Part shown: positions 33,475 to 43,103 of the stretch, piece after piece
How the letters are laid out: each line of letters starts with the position of its first letter
Numbering within the stretch: position 1 is the first letter of the stretch
Assembly (NCBI GenBank): GCA_002842755.1
Contig: PHDU01000004.1
Location: forward strand, 1 to 64,000
From: Bacteroidetes bacterium HGW-Bacteroidetes-1
Lineage (GTDB): Bacteria > Bacteroidota > Bacteroidia > Bacteroidales > F082
Direction: 5' to 3'
Length of the DNA stretch: 64,000 nt
The notes under the pieces: model-generated
Databases searched by the model: none
What the model was told of the DNA's origin: nothing
Seen by the model: the letters and a program-made list of their open reading frames with translations, nothing else
Position numbers and translations under genes: made by a program

Positions 33475-35391
33475 ATGAGAAAATTTACACTAATAATCAT
33501 GATGGTTTTTACTTTTAGCGGTTTGACTATTGCTCAAACCATAGAAGATTTTGAAAGCCTTAAAATGAACCTTTTTTCCGGAGGAGCAAACGGTTCTATA
33601 ACCGTGGTTCCCAATCCTGATCCGACCGGAATCAATACCAGTGCTTATGTTTCCAAAATGGTACGCGGATTTGATGGTGATCCTTGGGCAGGCTGGTATG
33701 CAACACTGCCAACGCCGATTGATGTAACTGCAAACAGATACGTCCATGTTAAAGTATGGAAACCCCGCATTAGTCCTGTAGTTTTCAAATATGAAAAAGA
33801 TGGCGCAAATTCCGGAGATGTTTTTCCATTACAGGAACAAACGCTTGTAAATCAATGGGAAGAATTGGTTTTCGATATGAGTATTGTATCTGGTGAATAT
33901 GTTAAAATCGTTCTCATTCCGGACTTTCTGACCCCTGTTGGACTTACCGAAGACATCACCCTCTATTATGATGATCTCTATGTAAACAACGACCCTGCAG
34001 TTGGAAGCCCTGCTGTTCAGGTTATGGAAGACTATGAAACCATTCCGCTCAATTATATGGGAGGAGGCGCTGAAGACCTTAGTTTTTTCACCCTACTTGC
34101 CAATCCTGATAAATCGGGGATTAACATAAGTGATTATGTACTTAAGTTCCATCGCGATAAAGATGGTGTGCCTTGGGGCGGATTCTGGTCTGCACTTCCT
34201 GTTCCAACTGACGTTACAGATAACAAATATGTGCATGTAAAAGTATGGAAACCCCGTATTAGTCCCATTAGATTTAAACTTGAAGGAGGCGCTGCGGGAA
34301 CACTCGAACTTCCTTCCAGTAATGCACAAACAGAAACTGGTGTATGGGAAGATTTCGTATTTGACTACTCCGAAAAAACAGGCACTTATCCGGTTATTGC
34401 CTTTATGCCTGACTTTGAAGATCCATTGACACTTGCAGAAGATATCGTAATTTATATCGATGACATTAGAGTAAACAACGATCCTAATCCAATGACGCCT
34501 CCAGAACAGATTTTCAACGTTGATATGTCAGAAGCCGGGCTTGCTGAAGGCCAGCAAGTATACATTGCCGGATCGTTTGGTGGTATTCATGGAACATGGA
34601 GTGAACCTGGTACCAATCCTAACAATGAAATGTTTGATACCGATGGCGATCTAACATATACTATTTCAATGGCTATACCTGATGGCGTTATTGAATTCAG
34701 GTTTTTTAAAGGTGCAGGATGGGATGGGGGTGACCCTGTTTCAGGTGGTAATAGAATGTATGACGTAAGTGGCTCATTCAATTTGACATACAAATGGGGA
34801 GTTGAAGGAATTGTAGCAGCACCATCCATTCAATTCAATCTGAATATGGCATATCAGATTTCAATAGGTGCATTTGATGCCGAAACTGATTATGTAGATG
34901 TTGCAGGCTCATTTAATGAATGGAATGGTGATAATCATCACCTGACTGCCATGGGCGACGGCATGTACAGCATTACTATTGAAAACCTGGTTGAAGGTGA
35001 AACTGTTGAATTCAAGTTCCGTAAGAATGGAAGTTGGGACACTTCAGAATTCCCTGGTGGAGGCCCAAACCGTACGCACCTTGTTGCAGCCGGAGTTAAT
35101 GAACTAAATTTATGGTACAATAATGAAGCGTTGGGAATTGATGAAGATAATCTCAATGGAAAAATTAAAATGTATCCCAATCCTGTTAACAATGAATTAA
35201 CTGTAAAAATTACTGATGAAGCAGTGAACAGGATTATAATTACCTCAATGCTTGGTCAAGTAATTGAAGAAATTGAATTGACATCAGAAACTACTACCAT
35301 CAATACATCATCTTTAAATAATGGAATGTATTTCGTAACATTTATTACAAAAGATGGTAACCAATTGATTCAGAAGTTTATGAAAAAGTAA
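33475..35391 (+). CDS. Multidomain T9SS-secreted protein with duplicated beta-sandwich and CBM48/E-set-like domains
   Basis: 638-aa secreted protein. After a signal peptide ending LTIAQ come two copies of a beta-sandwich module of about 150 residues (about 22-170 and 180-330). They share near-identical stretches: YVHVKVWKPRISP appears in both, each copy begins with an E-D-[FY]-E motif, and each closes with a variant of YYDDLYVNNDP or YIDDIRVNNDP. Two shorter E-set/CBM48-like modules follow (about 340-440 and 445-550), each with the carbohydrate-sensing-type pattern VYIAGSFGG or VDVAGSFNEWNG. A type A sorting domain (MYPNPVNNELTVKI to IQKFMKK) ends the chain. No catalytic residues are evident; it is most likely a surface carbohydrate-binding or adhesive protein. 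It has a strong promoter and a strong terminator of its own. Confidence 0.88.
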   Translation: MRKFTLIIMMVFTFSGLTIAQTIEDFESLKMNLFSGGANGSITVVPNPDPTGINTSAYVSKMVRGFDGDPWAGWYATLPTPIDVTANRYVHVKVWKPRISPVVFKYEKDGANSGDVFPLQEQTLVNQWEELVFDMSIVSGEYVKIVLIPDFLTPVGLTEDITLYYDDLYVNNDPAVGSPAVQVMEDYETIPLNYMGGGAEDLSFFTLLANPDKSGINISDYVLKFHRDKDGVPWGGFWSALPVPTDVTDNKYVHVKVWKPRISPIRFKLEGGAAGTLELPSSNAQTETGVWEDFVFDYSEKTGTYPVIAFMPDFEDPLTLAEDIVIYIDDIRVNNDPNPMTPPEQIFNVDMSEAGLAEGQQVYIAGSFGGIHGTWSEPGTNPNNEMFDTDGDLTYTISMAIPDGVIEFRFFKGAGWDGGDPVSGGNRMYDVSGSFNLTYKWGVEGIVAAPSIQFNLNMAYQISIGAFDAETDYVDVAGSFNEWNGDNHHLTAMGDGMYSITIENLVEGETVEFKFRKNGSWDTSEFPGGGPNRTHLVAAGVNELNLWYNNEALGIDEDNLNGKIKMYPNPVNNELTVKITDEAVNRIIITSMLGQVIEEIELTSETTTINTSSLNNGMYFVTFITKDGNQLIQKFMKK

Positions 35392-35410
35392 TGCTTTATT
35401 TTAACAGCAT

Positions 35411-35442
35411 AAAAAAAGCTCCCGTTTCCGGGAGCTTTTTTT
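35411..35442. terminator. Strong bidirectional terminator
   Basis: Seven A, GCTCCCG, a TTTC loop, CGGGAGC and seven T form a perfect 14-bp stem. It sits between convergent genes, the T9SS protein on the plus strand (stop at 35391) and the S9 peptidase on the minus strand (stop at 35455). It should end transcription from both sides. Confidence 0.9.
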
Positions 35443-35454
35443 ATTTGTAAGGCT

Positions 35455-37356
35455 TTAATTTAGCAAATGTTTTGCCAAAAACTTTTCCATTGCACGATAA
35501 AAATCAAAACGGTTCTCTTCGTTACGAAAACCATGACCTTCATTGTCCTTAACCATATACTCAACTTCTATGCCCCGTTCTCTCATTGCCTCTACAATTT
35601 GATCCGACTCAGCAATATTGACGCGTGGGTCTTTTGCTCCCTGAGCTACAAAAAGTGGTGCCATGATGCGATGGGCATTCATTGCAGGTGAAGTAGCTTC
35701 AAACTGTACTTTATCATTTTCAGGATTTCCCACCATTTCATACATCATATCAAGCAATGGTTTCCAATATGGAGGGATGGTTTGCATAAAAGTAAAAAGA
35801 TTGGAAACGCCAACATAGTCAACACCGGCAGCATAAAGAGTAGGTGTAACCACCAAGCCTTGTAAGGTGGCATAACCACCATAACTTGCACCATAAATAG
35901 CAATCCGGTCAGGATCGGCAATACCCTGCTCAATAAGCCAGTAAACACCATCGGTAATGTCATTTTGCATGGTTAGACCCCATTGTTTGAAGCTTGATTC
36001 CCAGAATGCCTTTCCATAACCCGTTGAGCCACGAAAGTTCATCTGAAGCACAGCATAACCACGGTTAGCAAGAAACTGAACTTCAGGATTGAAGCCCCAA
36101 TTGTCGCGCGCCCAGGGGCCACCGTGAGGATTAACGACTATTGGCAGATTCTTGGCATCAACACCTTTGGGTAAGGTGAGATAGCCATGAATGATTTTTC
36201 CATCACGGGCACGATACTCAATTGGTTTGATATCGGCCATCTGTGTTTCAGTGATCCAAGGACTTACATCCTGAATTTTCGTTAGAAGATCTTTTGTTAA
36301 ATCGAAGAAATAATAAGCTCCCAACGATTTATCGCTGTATGTGCGAATGATAAATTTACTCTCGGCTTTATCGGATGAAGAAATTGATATCTCATAGCCT
36401 GGAAGTTGCTGCTCAAGTTTTTTAAACAACGACTCAGTTGTTTCATCAAAGAAGTTGCGCTCGCGTTTCCATGAAGTATAACTGGCAGCAGTGATTACCT
36501 TGCGTTTGCGGGAATAGCTGATTCCAGAAACATCGTAATCATTGTTTTCGTACAAAATCTCTGTTTCAGTAGCTGTTTCAGGATCAAAAATAATAGCCGC
36601 TGATTTATCACGTCCAATATTCGAAGTGGCGTAAAGTCTCTTATTGTCAAAAGTGAAAAACTCCGGACTCATCGATTCTTTAAAGCTGGTGGTGAGAATA
36701 GGACGAAATTCTTCTTCTTCATTGTCGCGGAAAAGGATTTGTGTATTCACCCCATCAACAATCGCCATTGCCAGTCGTAGTTTACCTTCATGATCGGTCA
36801 TCCATCCCTGTATATTGCCCGGATTCTCAGCTAACATTGTAAGCTCTCCGGTATTAATTTGAAGACGATAGGGATCAAAAACCATTGCATTACGCTTGTT
36901 GAGACCTACGATCACAAATTCAGGCTGATCCTCTAAATCATCAATTATTTGCGTTCTAACATTCTCAAAGCAAGTGAGGCATTTAAGATTTTTACCATTC
37001 ACATCTACACCATATAGCGCAAAATTTTCGTCCCCACCATTGTCCTTTAAAAACAGAATGCGGGAGTTATTGGCCCAGTAATAACCAGCGATATCACGAT
37101 CTTTCTCTGAAGTGAGGCGTGTAACTTTATCACTTCCTGCTTTTTGAACAAAGATGTTCATCCGGCTCTCATATGGAGCCATAAACGTGATGTATTTACC
37201 ATCAGGACTGATGTTGTAAGAAGTCCTCTCCGGATTCTTAAAAAAATCTTCCAGAGGAATGATTTCGGTTTTTTGCGCCATAATCTGTATTGTAGCTAAA
37301 AGGGTAATAATAAGCACGTGAGTCATTTTAACACATGCAATTGATAAATGTTTCAT
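35455..37356 (-). CDS. S9-family prolyl oligopeptidase (acylaminoacyl-peptidase/DPP-like)
   Basis: 633-aa serine peptidase with a signal peptide ending IMAQ, so periplasmic or exported. The N-terminal half (about 30-370) has the repeated strand patterns of a seven-bladed propeller that gates access to the active site. The alpha/beta-hydrolase domain begins near 378 (PIEYRARDGKIIHGYLTLP), contains HGGPWARD, and has the nucleophile Ser491 in GASYGGYATLQG. The Asp is in GAKDPRV and the His in EGHGFRNEENRFDF near the C-terminus. It should cut short peptides, often after proline or at N-acylated ends. It is monocistronic and converges on a strong terminator. Confidence 0.95.
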   Translation of the reverse strand: MKHLSIACVKMTHVLIITLLATIQIMAQKTEIIPLEDFFKNPERTSYNISPDGKYITFMAPYESRMNIFVQKAGSDKVTRLTSEKDRDIAGYYWANNSRILFLKDNGGDENFALYGVDVNGKNLKCLTCFENVRTQIIDDLEDQPEFVIVGLNKRNAMVFDPYRLQINTGELTMLAENPGNIQGWMTDHEGKLRLAMAIVDGVNTQILFRDNEEEEFRPILTTSFKESMSPEFFTFDNKRLYATSNIGRDKSAAIIFDPETATETEILYENNDYDVSGISYSRKRKVITAASYTSWKRERNFFDETTESLFKKLEQQLPGYEISISSSDKAESKFIIRTYSDKSLGAYYFFDLTKDLLTKIQDVSPWITETQMADIKPIEYRARDGKIIHGYLTLPKGVDAKNLPIVVNPHGGPWARDNWGFNPEVQFLANRGYAVLQMNFRGSTGYGKAFWESSFKQWGLTMQNDITDGVYWLIEQGIADPDRIAIYGASYGGYATLQGLVVTPTLYAAGVDYVGVSNLFTFMQTIPPYWKPLLDMMYEMVGNPENDKVQFEATSPAMNAHRIMAPLFVAQGAKDPRVNIAESDQIVEAMRERGIEVEYMVKDNEGHGFRNEENRFDFYRAMEKFLAKHLLN

Positions 37357-37409
37357 AAAATAATGATTTGATTTATATTAAGTTTAAAATCAGATTTTTC
37401 TCTGAAAGG

Positions 37410-37417
37410 CAAATTTA
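37410..37417 (-). promoter_or_regulatory. -7 element of the S9 peptidase gene
   Basis: TAAATTTG on the minus strand is an exact TAnnTTTG match 54 nt upstream of the ATG at 37356. The partner TTTG element is not obvious. Confidence 0.5.
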
Positions 37418-37662
37418 AAAAATATGGGCTTACAATTTTCCAATAAACAAATATAGCGACAGAAAATGAATCTAACCAAGAAATATTAGTGTCATTTTTC
37501 CATTACTGATCGCTTCATTGGTGCCCGTACATATACTCGCCTAATGCAATGGAATGACCAGTTTTCTATTGATAAGTTGCAGAAGTACTGAAAAAAGCAG
37601 CAATGAACTTAAAAAAAAAACTACACTTGAATCATAAACTGGCTCTTATAAAGTTTAATTCA

Positions 37663-37670
37663 TAATTTTG
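37663..37670 (+). promoter_or_regulatory. -7 element of the histidine kinase gene
   Basis: TAATTTTG is an exact match 33 nt upstream of the GTG start at 37703. The partner TTTG element is not obvious. Confidence 0.5.
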
Positions 37671-37702
37671 GATGCATTATAACGTTTACTTAAAAAAATG
37701 CC

Positions 37703-39211
37703 GTGAATCTTTATACCCGGAAAAAGCGTTGGAAAATAATACTGGCTACCATGGCTTTGATAATCATCAGCGCCTCGATTTATTACACCAACAATCTGGT
37801 AAATAAGTTTGCTGATGAGGAACGCAATCAGGTGAGGATGTGGGCAGATGCAGTAGAGCGGCGAGCCAGCCTTATGCAATATACAGAACATTTTTTTGCA
37901 GAGGTACGTGAACAGGAACGGGGGCGTGTGGAATTACTGGCAAAAGCTTATAAGAGATTGTTGGACGGCAGTACTACCGAGGATCTTAATTTCTATCTTG
38001 AAATTATCAGCGAAAACACCAGTATCCCAATTATTGTCGCTGATGTTGATGACAATATTCTTCTATCAAAAAACCTTGAAAAGCCTTTTCGCAGGGCTAC
38101 AAAACTTGAAGGCAAGCTTAAAGAAGATTTTTCAAGTTACACCCCACTACCCATAAAAATTTCATCACAACGTTCCGATCTACTCTATTACCGCGAATCA
38201 ATCATCTTCAGCGAATTAAAAAGAGTGCTCGACGATCTGGTAAGTTCTTTTCTTACTGATATTGCCTCTAACTCATCTAGCGTACCGGTAATCATTACCG
38301 ACAGTACTGGAAAAAATGTACTTCAGTTTGGCAATCTGCAAGCCCATAATGAAGAAGATTCCGTTTTTCTGCAACATCAGATTGGACTCATGCGTTCCGA
38401 AAATACACCCATTGAGATTACCTTTCTCGATTTTGGCAAAACATATATTTATTACAAAAGCTCTCCTTTGTTGATGCAGATGCAGTTTTTTCCACTTATG
38501 CAAATACTCATTATCGCCCTTTTTCTGCTTATTGCTTATCTTTTGTTCAGCTATGCACGCAAGTCAGAGCAAAATCAGGTTTGGGCAGGAATGGCAAAAG
38601 AGACAGCGCACCAGATAGGCACGCCTCTTTCCTCACTTATTGCCTGGATCGAGCTGCTTAAGATGTCACATAATGATTTTGAAGGCATCAAAGAAATGGA
38701 AAAAGATGTTGAAAGACTTGAAACCATTACAGAGCGCTTTTCAAAGATAGGATCAACTCCAATTCTTGAGCCATCAGATCTCATTGCCTTATTAGAGGAA
38801 ACGATTCAATATCTACGGGTTCGCACCTCTAAAAAAATTACTTATGATCTAATAGTGCCAGTAGGGAAAAAAATTACGCTACCACTCAACGAATCTCTTT
38901 TTCAATGGGTGATCGAAAATCTTTGCAAAAATGCAATTGATGCGATGAACGGCTATGGCAAAATTCAACTTGAAGTGAAAGAGGAAAATGGTCATGTAAT
39001 GCTTGATGTGAGTGACACCGGAAAAGGAATTCCAAAATCAGCATTCACTTCAGTTTTTCAGCCTGGTTTCACAAGTAAAAAACGCGGCTGGGGTTTGGGT
39101 CTTTCACTTGCCAAACGCATCATTAAGGATTACCACAATGGAAAAATTTTCGTTCGTTCGTCTGTCATCAACGAAGGCACTACTTTCAGAATTGTTTTGA
39201 AGAAGCATTGA
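37703..39211 (+). CDS. Orphan membrane sensor histidine kinase
   Basis: 502-aa sensor kinase. Two transmembrane helices (about 11-31 and 262-284) flank a periplasmic sensor region of about 230 residues with no recognised domain. The dimerisation/phosphoacceptor helix has His303 in AKETAHQIGTPLSSL. The HATPase_c domain shows the N box (NLCKNAIDAMNGYG), G1 (DVSDTGKGIP) and G2 (KKRGWGLGLSLAKRI) motifs. Translation starts at a GTG: the nearest upstream ATG, at 37698, is in another frame and meets a stop after two codons. There is no response-regulator gene beside it, so its partner is elsewhere. Confidence 0.92.
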   Translation: MNLYTRKKRWKIILATMALIIISASIYYTNNLVNKFADEERNQVRMWADAVERRASLMQYTEHFFAEVREQERGRVELLAKAYKRLLDGSTTEDLNFYLEIISENTSIPIIVADVDDNILLSKNLEKPFRRATKLEGKLKEDFSSYTPLPIKISSQRSDLLYYRESIIFSELKRVLDDLVSSFLTDIASNSSSVPVIITDSTGKNVLQFGNLQAHNEEDSVFLQHQIGLMRSENTPIEITFLDFGKTYIYYKSSPLLMQMQFFPLMQILIIALFLLIAYLLFSYARKSEQNQVWAGMAKETAHQIGTPLSSLIAWIELLKMSHNDFEGIKEMEKDVERLETITERFSKIGSTPILEPSDLIALLEETIQYLRVRTSKKITYDLIVPVGKKITLPLNESLFQWVIENLCKNAIDAMNGYGKIQLEVKEENGHVMLDVSDTGKGIPKSAFTSVFQPGFTSKKRGWGLGLSLAKRIIKDYHNGKIFVRSSVINEGTTFRIVLKKH

Positions 39212-39331
39212 AAACCTTCAGTATTCAAAACAGATTTCCTGCGCACGGAATTTGAAAAAATCCATAAAAGTTTAAGTCTAAATCATAACGAAAGGACAAA
39301 AGGAATTGCTTCCTGATTTAAATAAAAAAAT

Positions 39332-39359
39332 CCGCAACCGATAATACAACCGGTTGCGG
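39332..39359 (-). terminator. Terminator of the MacAB-like export operon
   Basis: CCGCAACCG (39332-39340), a 10-nt loop and CGGTTGCGG (39351-39359) form a perfect 9-bp stem. On the minus strand it is followed by a run of T (A-rich on the plus strand at 39321-39331), and it lies 24 nt past the stop of the adaptor gene. It therefore acts on the leftward operon. Confidence 0.85.
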
Positions 39360-39383
39360 GTACCAAACCAACACACAAAAGAG

Positions 39384-40466
39384 CTACTTGGTCGCAGCTT
39401 TTATCTTATCGGATTCATTCAAACCTTCGAGCACTTCGATCACAAGTCCATCGGAGAGACCTGTTTTTACAACTCTTTTTTCGTAGGTTTGAGGACTCGT
39501 TTCGACTTCAACATAGGTTGTGTCACCATCAAATTTTAGTAAACTTTCGTTGATCGCCAACACCTGATCGCGGCGTTCAAGAACAATATCCGCATTGGCA
39601 CTATAACCAGCACGAATGAACTGGTTTTCCAACAGCCTCACATCAGCCCTGATTTCAAATTGAATAGCCCCGTTTTCTTCAACTCCCTTGGGAGAAATGC
39701 GTTCCAGAATAGCTTTGAACTTCTCCTGATCGATGGCGCCAATCGACAAAATAAGCTCCATCCCTTCACGGATTTTACCCACTTCCGACTCGTCCACCTT
39801 TCCTTCAAAAATCATTTCATTCATGTCGGCAATGGTAGCAATTGTTGTTCCATCATTGAAGGTATTGCTTTCAATAACCGAACGGCCTTCTTCAACAGGC
39901 ACAGCAAGAACCATTCCGTCGATGGTCGAGCGGATAAGCGTATTGGTTGCTTGTCCCGCCTTTTTTGTAGCACCTTCGCGAATAAGCTGAAGATTATCTT
40001 CGGCAGTATTCAGTTCTTCTGTTGCAGTACGAAATGCCACTTCGTAGGTGAGAAACTCAGCTTCCGGAATTACATTTTTTTTGTAAAGCTCTTTGTAGCG
40101 CAAGTAATTCTTCTTAGTGTCTTCGAGCTGAATTTCTGCCCTCTTTACCCGTGATTCGGCATTGTTAAGGTTGATCATATCAGGAATGATTTTCACCTTT
40201 GCAATCAGCTGATCTTTTTTAATAATGTCACCTGGTTCTACATAAATCTCTTCGACAATACCCGAAACCTTTGGTTTTATATCAATTTCTCTACGGGGAA
40301 CAACTGAGCCTGTTGCAACAGTTTTACGGATAATATCGGTTTTAAAAGCAGTAGTTGTTTCATATTCAATTGGTTTTGCCTGAGATTTTTTGTATAAGTA
40401 GAATATTGTTCCTACAAAAACTCCCACAACTACAATGGCTGCAAAAATCTTAAGTGCTGTTTTCAT
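39384..40466 (-). CDS. MacA/HlyD-like periplasmic adaptor protein
   Basis: 360-aa membrane-fusion protein of a tripartite exporter. An N-terminal membrane anchor (about 5-24) precedes a split lipoyl domain (SGIVEEIYVEPGDIIKKDQ near 70 and STIDGMVLAVPVEEGRSV near 185). The alpha-helical hairpin between the halves (about 100-165) is short, typical of adaptors for ABC pumps. Beta-barrel and membrane-proximal domains follow, including a long AINESLLKFDGDTTYVEVE segment. Last gene of a leftward operon with two permeases and an ATPase. No TolC-type outer-membrane gene is present, so the outer channel must be encoded elsewhere. Confidence 0.93.
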   Translation of the reverse strand: MKTALKIFAAIVVVGVFVGTIFYLYKKSQAKPIEYETTTAFKTDIIRKTVATGSVVPRREIDIKPKVSGIVEEIYVEPGDIIKKDQLIAKVKIIPDMINLNNAESRVKRAEIQLEDTKKNYLRYKELYKKNVIPEAEFLTYEVAFRTATEELNTAEDNLQLIREGATKKAGQATNTLIRSTIDGMVLAVPVEEGRSVIESNTFNDGTTIATIADMNEMIFEGKVDESEVGKIREGMELILSIGAIDQEKFKAILERISPKGVEENGAIQFEIRADVRLLENQFIRAGYSANADIVLERRDQVLAINESLLKFDGDTTYVEVETSPQTYEKRVVKTGLSDGLVIEVLEGLNESDKIKAATK

Positions 40467-40531
40467 TTGTATAAGGGTTTTTAATCTATTATCAATTGCT
40501 TAATTTTATTCTAATTCATTCATCTTCTAAC

Positions 40532-41797
40532 TCATTCATACCTCAGGGCATCGATGGGTTTCATGCTGACTGCTTTTCGAGCAGGGATCAGGCCGGCAAC
40601 AATACCGGAAACTACCAAAATCAGCAAGGCTGTTATTGCAACCTTAAAGTCAACAGTAGGATTCAGAAACATGGTGTTGCTTCCTTCGGGGGGAGGCAAA
40701 TTGCGGTTAATAAGTTCGATGATTGCAACGCCAATTACCAAACCAATATACCCCGCCACTGTTGTAAGAAATACAGATTCGCTTATAATTTGCCCTATGA
40801 CCTTTCCCGGAGTTGCTCCTATGGCTCGCATAACGCCTATTTCTTTTGTTCTTTCTTTTACAATCACCAGCATAATGTTACTAATACCGATAACACCAGC
40901 AAGTAAAGTGCCTGTGCCAACAATCCAGATGAGGCCATTGATTCCTGAAAAAAGACCGGTCATCTGTTTATATTCTTTTGCCAGATTGAAGAAACCGACT
41001 GCTCGATCGTCTTCGGGCGCTACCTTATGACGTGTTTTAAGAAGTTCTAAAGCTTTTTGTTCCACCACACTAACTTCCACCCCTGGTTTTGAGGTAAGCG
41101 CAAACCAGCCCACTATATCGCCATAATTGAATGCCTGCTGTAAGGTAGTAAAAGGCAAATGAATGCTTTGCTCTTTATCACCACCAAAGTTAATGTTCTG
41201 ATTTTTGGGAGCAAACACTCCTACCACCTGAAAATAAATACCATTGATGCGTACGTACTTACCTATAGGATCTTCTTCCTTTTCAAACAATATTTCATAT
41301 ACCCTTTTTCCAATGACCGCAACTTTTCTTTTCTGTTCGATATCGAATGAATTGATGAAACGACCCTTAGTGATATTTGCAGGATCAATAAGATTCCATT
41401 CGGGATAATCACCATAAATGCTGAAAGCACCTGATTTTTCGTTTCGGACAACATTATTTCCAGATCGGCGGCCACCTCCTTCGAGGCGAGGGGAAATCAG
41501 TTCAAGTTCTTCAATATTGTCTTTCAATGCCTGAATATCATCATTCTTAAAAAAATAGCGTCTGTTTCGGGGCAATCCTTTATAGGGTACTGTTGTTGGA
41601 CGTGTCCACATAAACACACTGTTGGTTGCAAAGTCACCCATGCCATTCATCACCCCATTTTGAAGACCGCTTCCAGAACCAAGCATAATCATCAGCATAA
41701 AAATGCCCCAGAAAACACCAAAAGCGGTAAGGGTGGTTCGCATCTTGTTTTTTGCAAGACTGCTCCATATTTCCTGCCAGCGGTCACGATCAAACAT
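40532..41797 (-). CDS. ABC transporter permease, MacB type (second of pair)
   Basis: 421-aa permease with an N-terminal helix (TTLTAFGVFWGIFMLMIMLG), a MacB_PCD periplasmic domain (about 45-245) and three C-terminal FtsX helices. The coupling loop reads VKERTKEIGVMRAIGATPG. It resembles the adjacent permease along its whole length, starting MFDRDRWQEIWSSLAKNK versus MFDLDKWQEIFSTIEKNK, so the two are products of duplication and probably assemble as a heterodimer. E. coli MacB is instead a homodimer with its ATPase fused on. It lies 65 nt upstream of the adaptor gene and 52 nt downstream of its paralogue. Confidence 0.93.
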   Translation of the reverse strand: MFDRDRWQEIWSSLAKNKMRTTLTAFGVFWGIFMLMIMLGSGSGLQNGVMNGMGDFATNSVFMWTRPTTVPYKGLPRNRRYFFKNDDIQALKDNIEELELISPRLEGGGRRSGNNVVRNEKSGAFSIYGDYPEWNLIDPANITKGRFINSFDIEQKRKVAVIGKRVYEILFEKEEDPIGKYVRINGIYFQVVGVFAPKNQNINFGGDKEQSIHLPFTTLQQAFNYGDIVGWFALTSKPGVEVSVVEQKALELLKTRHKVAPEDDRAVGFFNLAKEYKQMTGLFSGINGLIWIVGTGTLLAGVIGISNIMLVIVKERTKEIGVMRAIGATPGKVIGQIISESVFLTTVAGYIGLVIGVAIIELINRNLPPPEGSNTMFLNPTVDFKVAITALLILVVSGIVAGLIPARKAVSMKPIDALRYE

Positions 41798-41849
41798 TGT
41801 TAAAAGAGTTTAAGTTTATTTTTGTTGTAATTATAATATCTTACTAAAG

Positions 41850-43085
41850 CTACTCATCACGCAACGCTTCAATAGGTCTGATAGAAGCAGCTCTTCTGGC
41901 AGGAATAAAACCAGCCAATGCGCCTGCAATAACCAATAAAATGGTTGCAGCAACAGCAATTTGAATGTTCACTTCTGGCCTAGTAAAAAATGGCGTATCT
42001 ATATTTTTGGAAATCAATTCCAGCAAACCCACACCTAATACCAGACCGATATAACCAGCAAATCCGGTAATCAATATTGCTTCCTGCATGATCAGACTGA
42101 TGATACTCCCTGGAGTTGCACCAAGAGATTTGCGTATGCCAATCTCTTTGGTTCGATCTTTCACCACGATCATCATAATGTTGCTGACACCAACGACACC
42201 AGCAATGATTGTTCCAATGCCAATAACCCAAATAAACATACTGATGCTGGCAAAAAGTTTTTTAAACTTGGTAAATTCCTCCACACTATTCCAGAAAAAC
42301 ATTGCCCTTTCATCCGTCATATCGAAACGGTGACGAGCTGCAAGTTTTGATTTGATGTTTTCTTCAATTGCTTTCGCTTCCTCTGCATTTGCATTGCCCA
42401 CAGTCACAACAATACCCTGAACTTCACGACCAGCACCAAACACTTTTTGGGCTGCACTTAAGGGTACGTATACAAGCTGCATGTTTTCGTCACGTCCGTC
42501 ATCGTCATCAAAGACACCCACTACTTTAAAAGGAATACCGTTAACATTTACATATTTATCAAGCGGCTCTTCACCATTTTTAAACAAAGCCTCCTTCACT
42601 TTAGTGCTTATAACCAACGATTTACGGGCCTGTTTCTGGTCAAAGTTATTGATAAATCTTCCTTCTTTTATGGTGAGCTGTTCTACAATACCATAATCGG
42701 GATGAATACCCCGAATACTGTAAGATCCAAATTCATTTTTATAAGAAACAGTATTTCCAGACCAAAGCTGGTAACGTGCTGAGATCAATTCAATACCGTC
42801 AACAGTTTTTGATAGGTACTCATAATCCTCATTGGTCATCTGTATATTCCGGCCTGGTTTCATGCCTGCATGAGGTTTGCTTGTTTGTCCGTTCCACATC
42901 CAGATGGCGTTGGTAGCCGAGGATCTGAATTGATTTTGAACACCATTTTGCAAGCCTATACCCGAGCCTTGTAGGATAATAAGCATAAAAATCCCCCATG
43001 CCACAGAAAATCCAGTAAGAAAATTACGTAACTTGTTCTTTTCTATCGTACTAAATATTTCCTGCCATTTATCGAGATCAAACAT
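41850..43085 (-). CDS. ABC transporter permease, MacB type (first of pair)
   Basis: 411-aa permease with the same layout as its neighbour: an N-terminal helix (NFLTGFSVAWGIFMLIILQG), a periplasmic MacB_PCD domain and three C-terminal helices with the coupling loop VKDRTKEIGIRKSLGATPG. The periplasmic domain is clearly homologous to that of the second permease but more divergent than the membrane parts, which fits a heterodimer with specialised subunits. It starts 18 nt downstream of the ATPase gene, consistent with a single transcript. Confidence 0.93.
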   Translation of the reverse strand: MFDLDKWQEIFSTIEKNKLRNFLTGFSVAWGIFMLIILQGSGIGLQNGVQNQFRSSATNAIWMWNGQTSKPHAGMKPGRNIQMTNEDYEYLSKTVDGIELISARYQLWSGNTVSYKNEFGSYSIRGIHPDYGIVEQLTIKEGRFINNFDQKQARKSLVISTKVKEALFKNGEEPLDKYVNVNGIPFKVVGVFDDDDGRDENMQLVYVPLSAAQKVFGAGREVQGIVVTVGNANAEEAKAIEENIKSKLAARHRFDMTDERAMFFWNSVEEFTKFKKLFASISMFIWVIGIGTIIAGVVGVSNIMMIVVKDRTKEIGIRKSLGATPGSIISLIMQEAILITGFAGYIGLVLGVGLLELISKNIDTPFFTRPEVNIQIAVAATILLVIAGALAGFIPARRAASIRPIEALRDE

Positions 43086-43103
43086 CTTTTTAGGTTTTTG
43101 GGA

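Larger units (their letters stand above)
37357..37702. other. Divergent intergenic region between S9 peptidase and histidine kinase
   Basis: This 346-bp stretch holds a promoter at each end and nothing else that I can identify. CAAATTTA at 37410-37417 (TAAATTTG on the minus strand) serves the S9 peptidase. TAATTTTG at 37663-37670 serves the kinase gene. The middle has no open frame of interest, and no clear inverted repeat was found by eye. Confidence 0.5.

Noticed and set aside
40554-41030. Plus-strand 158-codon frame opposite the MacB-type permease
   Set aside because: It is antisense to a conserved permease gene and has a low-complexity, repetitive composition.
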